Below, in pieces: positions 63,016 through 64,000 of a stretch of DNA of 64,000 bases. Positions within the stretch are counted from its first letter, which is position 1, and each line of letters starts with the position of its first letter. Source of the stretch: Caenorhabditis remanei (taxonomy: Eukaryota > Nematoda > Chromadorea > Rhabditida > Rhabditidae); NCBI RefSeq assembly GCF_010183535.1, contig NC_071332.1, forward strand, positions 22,010,001 to 22,074,000, given 5' to 3'. The notes under the pieces are model-generated. The model was not told the DNA's origin. It worked only from the letters and a program-made list of their open reading frames with translations, and ran no database searches. Both the position numbers and the translations under genes were made by a program.

Positions 63016-63803
63016 TTTTCGATGTTTTTATGCTGATTTTTTCTGAAATAAATTTATATACAACCAAAAAATGTCTCTCTGGATACATGACGTCTTCTTT
63101 TCTCTCACCACCTCTTCATCTTCCTCAGCTCCCTCCTACTCACACGAGAGCAGCTGACCCGTCTCATTTCGTCTTCTCTCCATTTCTAGGAGAATGTTTT
63201 TTGAGGCTTTTTCTTTATTTTGGAGGTATAATACAAAAAAATTGGGAAACCAATTCCAGATTCTGAAAGAGTGATATTCCAGCTTTAATTAGGTATAGAC
63301 TTCGAAAGGATTGGCTCCGTGACGCCTCCGTGTTTTGTCTAACCTACTGCGTCTCTCTTCTAGGGGAGTCTCTAATTGGGAATTAGAGCTCTTTGGCATG
63401 AGTGGTTGTGAAACGGTTTTCATTCGGGAGGGGTTGAATTTCATTGGTTGAGAATTGAAATTTAATTGCAACACCGTTTCATGTACACCAGTCATGTTAT
63501 AGAACTTTTATTTCCTTTAGAAATTTTATAAAAATTCGAAAAAATTCTGATTCAGAAGCTCAAAATTAGGCTTTCACCAATTAGAGACTCCCCAAGAAGA
63601 GAGACGCAGCAGGTTAGACGAAAACACGGAGACGTCACGGAGCCCCAATCCTATTGATTTGGTCTTTGCAAGGCCAAACGTCTCTCTGTGTGTCTGTCTA
63701 TCCGGTTGTCCTCTCTTTCATGCTTTCTTCATTTCGATTTGTCTTTCTTTTTTTCACCATGGTTACCTCCCGTCCCTTTTTTCAATTTCCGTTTTTTTCT
63801 AGA
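63016..63803. repeat. Gap with a hairpin element
   Basis: Positions about 63305-63660 form a large imperfect inverted repeat: GGCTCCGTGACG, CGTGTTTTGTCTAACCT and GCGTCTCTCTTCTAGGGGAG on the left pair with TCTCCCCAAGAAGAGAGACGC-type, AGGTTAGACGAAAACACG and CGTCACGGAGCC on the right. TTTTTCTAG two bases before the next ATG is a likely trans-splice acceptor. Confidence 0.7.
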
Positions 63804-64000
63804 ATGTCATCGACGGCGTCGGATTCGTCATTCGAAAATCTCTCCGACTTGACTTTCACCGATGAAGATGATGGGGCGGAGTCAGAAGGCGTCAAGGATT
63901 CAAAATCTGAGTCCAACGACGTCAAGGAGTCAGAAGAAATTGAGGCTCCAAAAATAATGGAGTCAGAAGACACTGACGTCAAGGATTCAGAAGCTCAAAT
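63804..64000 (+). CDS. Type II membrane protein family member J, N-terminal part only
   Basis: Open from ATG 63804 to the window end (65 residues). It starts MSSTASDSSFENLSDLTFTD and continues as a Ser/Asp/Glu/Lys-rich acidic tail (SDSSFE matches GSDDSSFEF of member G and SNSSFEY of member I). The membrane segment and C-terminal domain would lie beyond the window, so membership rests on the tail and on position downstream of H and I. Confidence 0.65.
   Translation, partial: MSSTASDSSFENLSDLTFTDEDDGAESEGVKDSKSESNDVKESEEIEAPKIMESEDTDVKDSEAQ

Noticed and set aside
1..64000. CRISPR arrays, rRNA genes, intact tRNA genes, bacterial operon signals, integrated virus
   Set aside because: None was found. 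The genome is eukaryotic, tandem repeats lack CRISPR spacing, and the only tRNA-like sequences are the degenerate pair at 12361-12600.

Overview
The window is a stretch of a Caenorhabditis-type nematode chromosome. It has compact genes with many short introns (about 45-60 nt, GTAAGT donors, TTTTCAG acceptors), acceptor-like sites just upstream of many start codons (consistent with spliced-leader trans-splicing), nematode-specific families (DUF19, Srh receptors, ground-like, receptor guanylyl cyclase), and introns full of palindromic mini-transposons. The central genes match what I remember of C. elegans chromosome V around cosmids F31D4 and T03D8 (fkb-6, exos-7, mrps-12, num-1, sbt-1, gcy-22). 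The species is a Caenorhabditis that I cannot name. Exons were joined by hand from reading frame and splice sites.

Layout. 1-5.1 kb: three small secreted-protein genes on + (a Gly/Pro-rich protein, a DUF19 protein, a tiny Cys-rich protein). 5.7-15.4 kb: a minus-strand array of six members of an uncharacterised single-pass membrane protein family, interrupted by one small unrelated gene. 16.6-19.9 kb: a C-type lectin with two CUB domains. 20-43 kb: a housekeeping/developmental block, namely fkb-6 (FKBP-TPR immunophilin), a DUF89/ARMT1-like phosphatase, exos-7 (exosome), mrps-12 (mitoribosome) and num-1 (Numb adaptor). 43.9-59.1 kb: neuronal/secretory genes, namely sbt-1 (7B2), a gamma-glutamyltransferase with an Srh chemoreceptor nested in one intron, gcy-22-like receptor guanylyl cyclase, and a ground-like domain protein. 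60.2-64 kb: three more members of the membrane family on +, the last cut by the window edge.

The best candidate for something undescribed is that family. Eight complete members and one partial member flank the conserved block. Each complete member has an N-terminal tail that is often acidic and Ser/Asp/Glu-rich, one membrane segment, a phase-0 intron exactly after the membrane segment, and a C-terminal domain with a 'W-x-P-x-P-x-x-F-x-G' signature, NGT-type glycosylation sites and a C-terminal 'R-V-Y-Y-[IV]-P-x-E-x-L-L' motif. I do not recognise it as a named domain. The topology suggests type II surface or secretory-pathway proteins.

Introns and gaps are crowded with non-autonomous elements: palindromic MITE families, hAT-like elements with intact 8-bp target duplications (two of them nested in a third element), a large near-perfect inverted repeat in fkb-6, and a divergent pair of tRNA-like sequences. 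No intact tRNA, rRNA or CRISPR was seen.
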